Source of the DNA: Eutrigla gurnardus
Lineage: Eukaryota > Chordata > Actinopteri > Perciformes > Triglidae
NCBI GenBank assembly: GCA_963514095.1
Contig: OY741268.1
Coordinates: forward strand, 8,323,324 to 8,387,323
DNA length: 64,000 nt
Reading direction: 5' to 3'
Part shown: one piece after another, positions 62,440-64,000 of the stretch
Numbering within the stretch: the first letter of the stretch is position 1
How the letters are laid out: every line of letters starts with the position of its first letter
The notes under the pieces: model-generated
Databases searched by the model: none
Told to the model about the DNA's origin: nothing
The model's input: only the letters and a program-made list of their open reading frames with translations
Translations under genes and position numbers: made by a program

Positions 62440-62725
62440 CGCCCCGCTCTATTTTCTCTCCCCAGTCCTGCCTCGGATATTCAAGCCTCCGTTGGTCCGA
62501 GTGCGGCCCAAGGTCAGGCCAGATGGTGCGGCTGGCTTCACCTTGCTGCCGACCGCTGGTCCCAGCGCAGCAGAGTGGAGCCGCCGCCAAACAGATGGAG
62601 AATAGCAGCGAGCTTTAAATCTGCAGAGGAGATTCAGCAGGAAAACACAGTCCACGAAAAACATGTTTTCTCCGAGCTGTTTGTGCCAATTAGGTGTAAT
62701 TTTTCTTTACTCTGTCTTTTGGATA
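62440..62725. promoter_or_regulatory. Candidate conserved non-coding element O (intron 6)
   Basis: This unique block has gatattcaagcctccg, gccgccaaacagatgg (E-box CAGATG), agcgagctttaaatctgc and gtgccaattaggtgtaat. It ends where a TG tract starts at 62730. The call rests on composition only. Confidence 0.3.
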
Positions 62726-62729
62726 CATA

Positions 62730-62742
62730 TGTGTGTGTGTGT

Positions 62743-62774
<32 letters not shown>

Positions 62775-62895
62775 TTAATTTGGCCGCACCGTCCAACGTA
62801 GTTTGGTGTTGACGCCGACTTCAAAGGAAAGTAAATTACATTTACTTTGTAATGCTTGCATCATTATTCCTCGTCTTTATCAGCAACCAATCAGC

Positions 62896-62940
<45 letters not shown>
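62730..62940. repeat. Two TG microsatellites
   Basis: Tracts lie at 62730-62774 (one gtat interruption) and 62898-62940. Confidence 0.95.
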
Positions 62941-62942
<2 letters not shown>

Positions 62943-63467
62943 GTTCAATACACTTCCTCTATATTTAAACAGTTTTATTACCAGCACCACTATGACTAAT
63001 AGTACTTCTACTTCGACCACCATCTCTGCCATAACATCATGATGGTCAAATCAATCACGTCTAAAAAAACACAGAAATTTCACAGCAATTAAAAAACGAA
63101 ATAAAAACTAAAAGCATCAAAGCAAACGATGCTCTGTTGCTCAAGGAAAATAATTGATTTAAATATGTGGAAGTCTATGAATGTAAGTTATATCTATACA
63201 GACAGCTGGACCAGTAGGACGGAAATGATACAGAAAATTAAGAAGTCAGGTCCATGAAGGAGGTTTTGTATTTGCATATTTTCTACAAATTCTGTAAACA
63301 TCTCTAAACCAGTCTGAGTTTACATAATATTGAATAAAACAATTTAAACTAATTCTAATTACATTTTCTAAAAATCCTACTATATCTCCATATACATAAT
63401 CACTTTATTAAATTAAAGGGAAAACTAGACTTTTAAAACAAAGATCTTCAACTAAACTACTTCAACA

Positions 63468-63502
63468 AACAAACAAACAAACAAACAAACAAACAAACAA
63501 AC
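63468..63502. repeat. (CAAA)n tetranucleotide repeat
   Basis: About eight to nine units lie in an AT-rich, otherwise featureless end of the window. Confidence 0.95.
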
Positions 63503-64000
63503 AGTGAGGTATTACACAACATACATAACATAACTTGCACAGGCAGAACAAGTACACAAGAGATAAAAAAAGGAAATAGAAAAACAGAAATATAAGCATA
63601 TGAATAAATAATGTATGCACATAAATATAACACATATTCAAAAGTAAATAGACTTCTGCAGATTTCGTTCCCTCTGAAACTCCACAACAGATCTGTGCAT
63701 CATTGAAGGTAACTGGTGATGAGGTCATTTTCATTGGAACTAAAATCCCGAACCAAAAGTTCCACTTTAAGTTCAAGTTGTATGTTTTCTACCGATTTGA
63801 AGATAAGAAGCCAGAAACATTCTGGGGGAAAATGACACAATTATTTGTCAGTGGAGCCATCTTTTTGATATATTAAAAACATTATAATGAAATAAAATGT
63901 GATTAAATAACACAAATGGTTGAAATAATTTCATTTTATTTTGAATATTTGCAGGCGTAGACTTTCATACAGGGCTCCTTTAAAGAAAGGCAGCGGTTGT

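Overview
This window is vertebrate genomic DNA, most likely from a teleost fish. The evidence is short exons in long introns with GT-AG borders, dozens of long (CA)n/(TG)n tracts, and several decayed interspersed repeats of types I recognise from spiny-rayed fish genomes (tRNA-derived SINEs and a Tc1/mariner-like DNA transposon). It contains no bacterial features, rRNA, CRISPR array or complete protein gene.

One gene is supported: a member of the EBF/COE (early B-cell factor) transcription factor family on the + strand. Five consecutive coding exons are readable: 7739-7895, 9696-9759, 12458-12513, 18690-18763 and 26398-26466. Together they give 420 nt of unbroken frame with correct splice sites and matching phases. 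They correspond, without insertion or deletion, to about residues 45-185 of EBF1, which is most of the DNA-binding domain. That stretch includes the His-Cys3 zinc knuckle, which is split across the last two exons. The first coding exon lies upstream of the window. The exon after 26466 was not found, so the last intron runs at least 37.5 kb to the window end. The paralogue is not settled: the sequence looks most like EBF1, with some EBF4-like residues, and is not EBF2.

Layout: 1-7738 is intron 1 (partial). 7739-26466 holds exons 2-6 and introns 2-5. 26467-64000 is intron 6 (partial). Inside the introns are three kinds of material: (1) very dense simple repeats and several minisatellites; (2) mobile-element remnants, including a 1.1-kb Tc1/mariner-type element with intact ends and a broken transposase, and a SINE whose tRNA-like part has been tandemly copied eight times; (3) repeat-free blocks rich in homeodomain, POU-octamer, forkhead, TCF/LEF and E-box words. 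The third kind are my candidates for conserved regulatory elements of this developmental gene. They are judged by eye only and need alignment to other fish.

The observations most worth following are the candidate enhancer at 58600-58936 with three evenly spaced E-boxes, the UG-repeat replacing the usual pyrimidine tract at the exon 4 acceptor, the Tc1-type deletion derivative at 42135-43253, the SINE-derived 62-bp array at 6861-7424, and a perfect 76-bp palindrome at 2493-2568.
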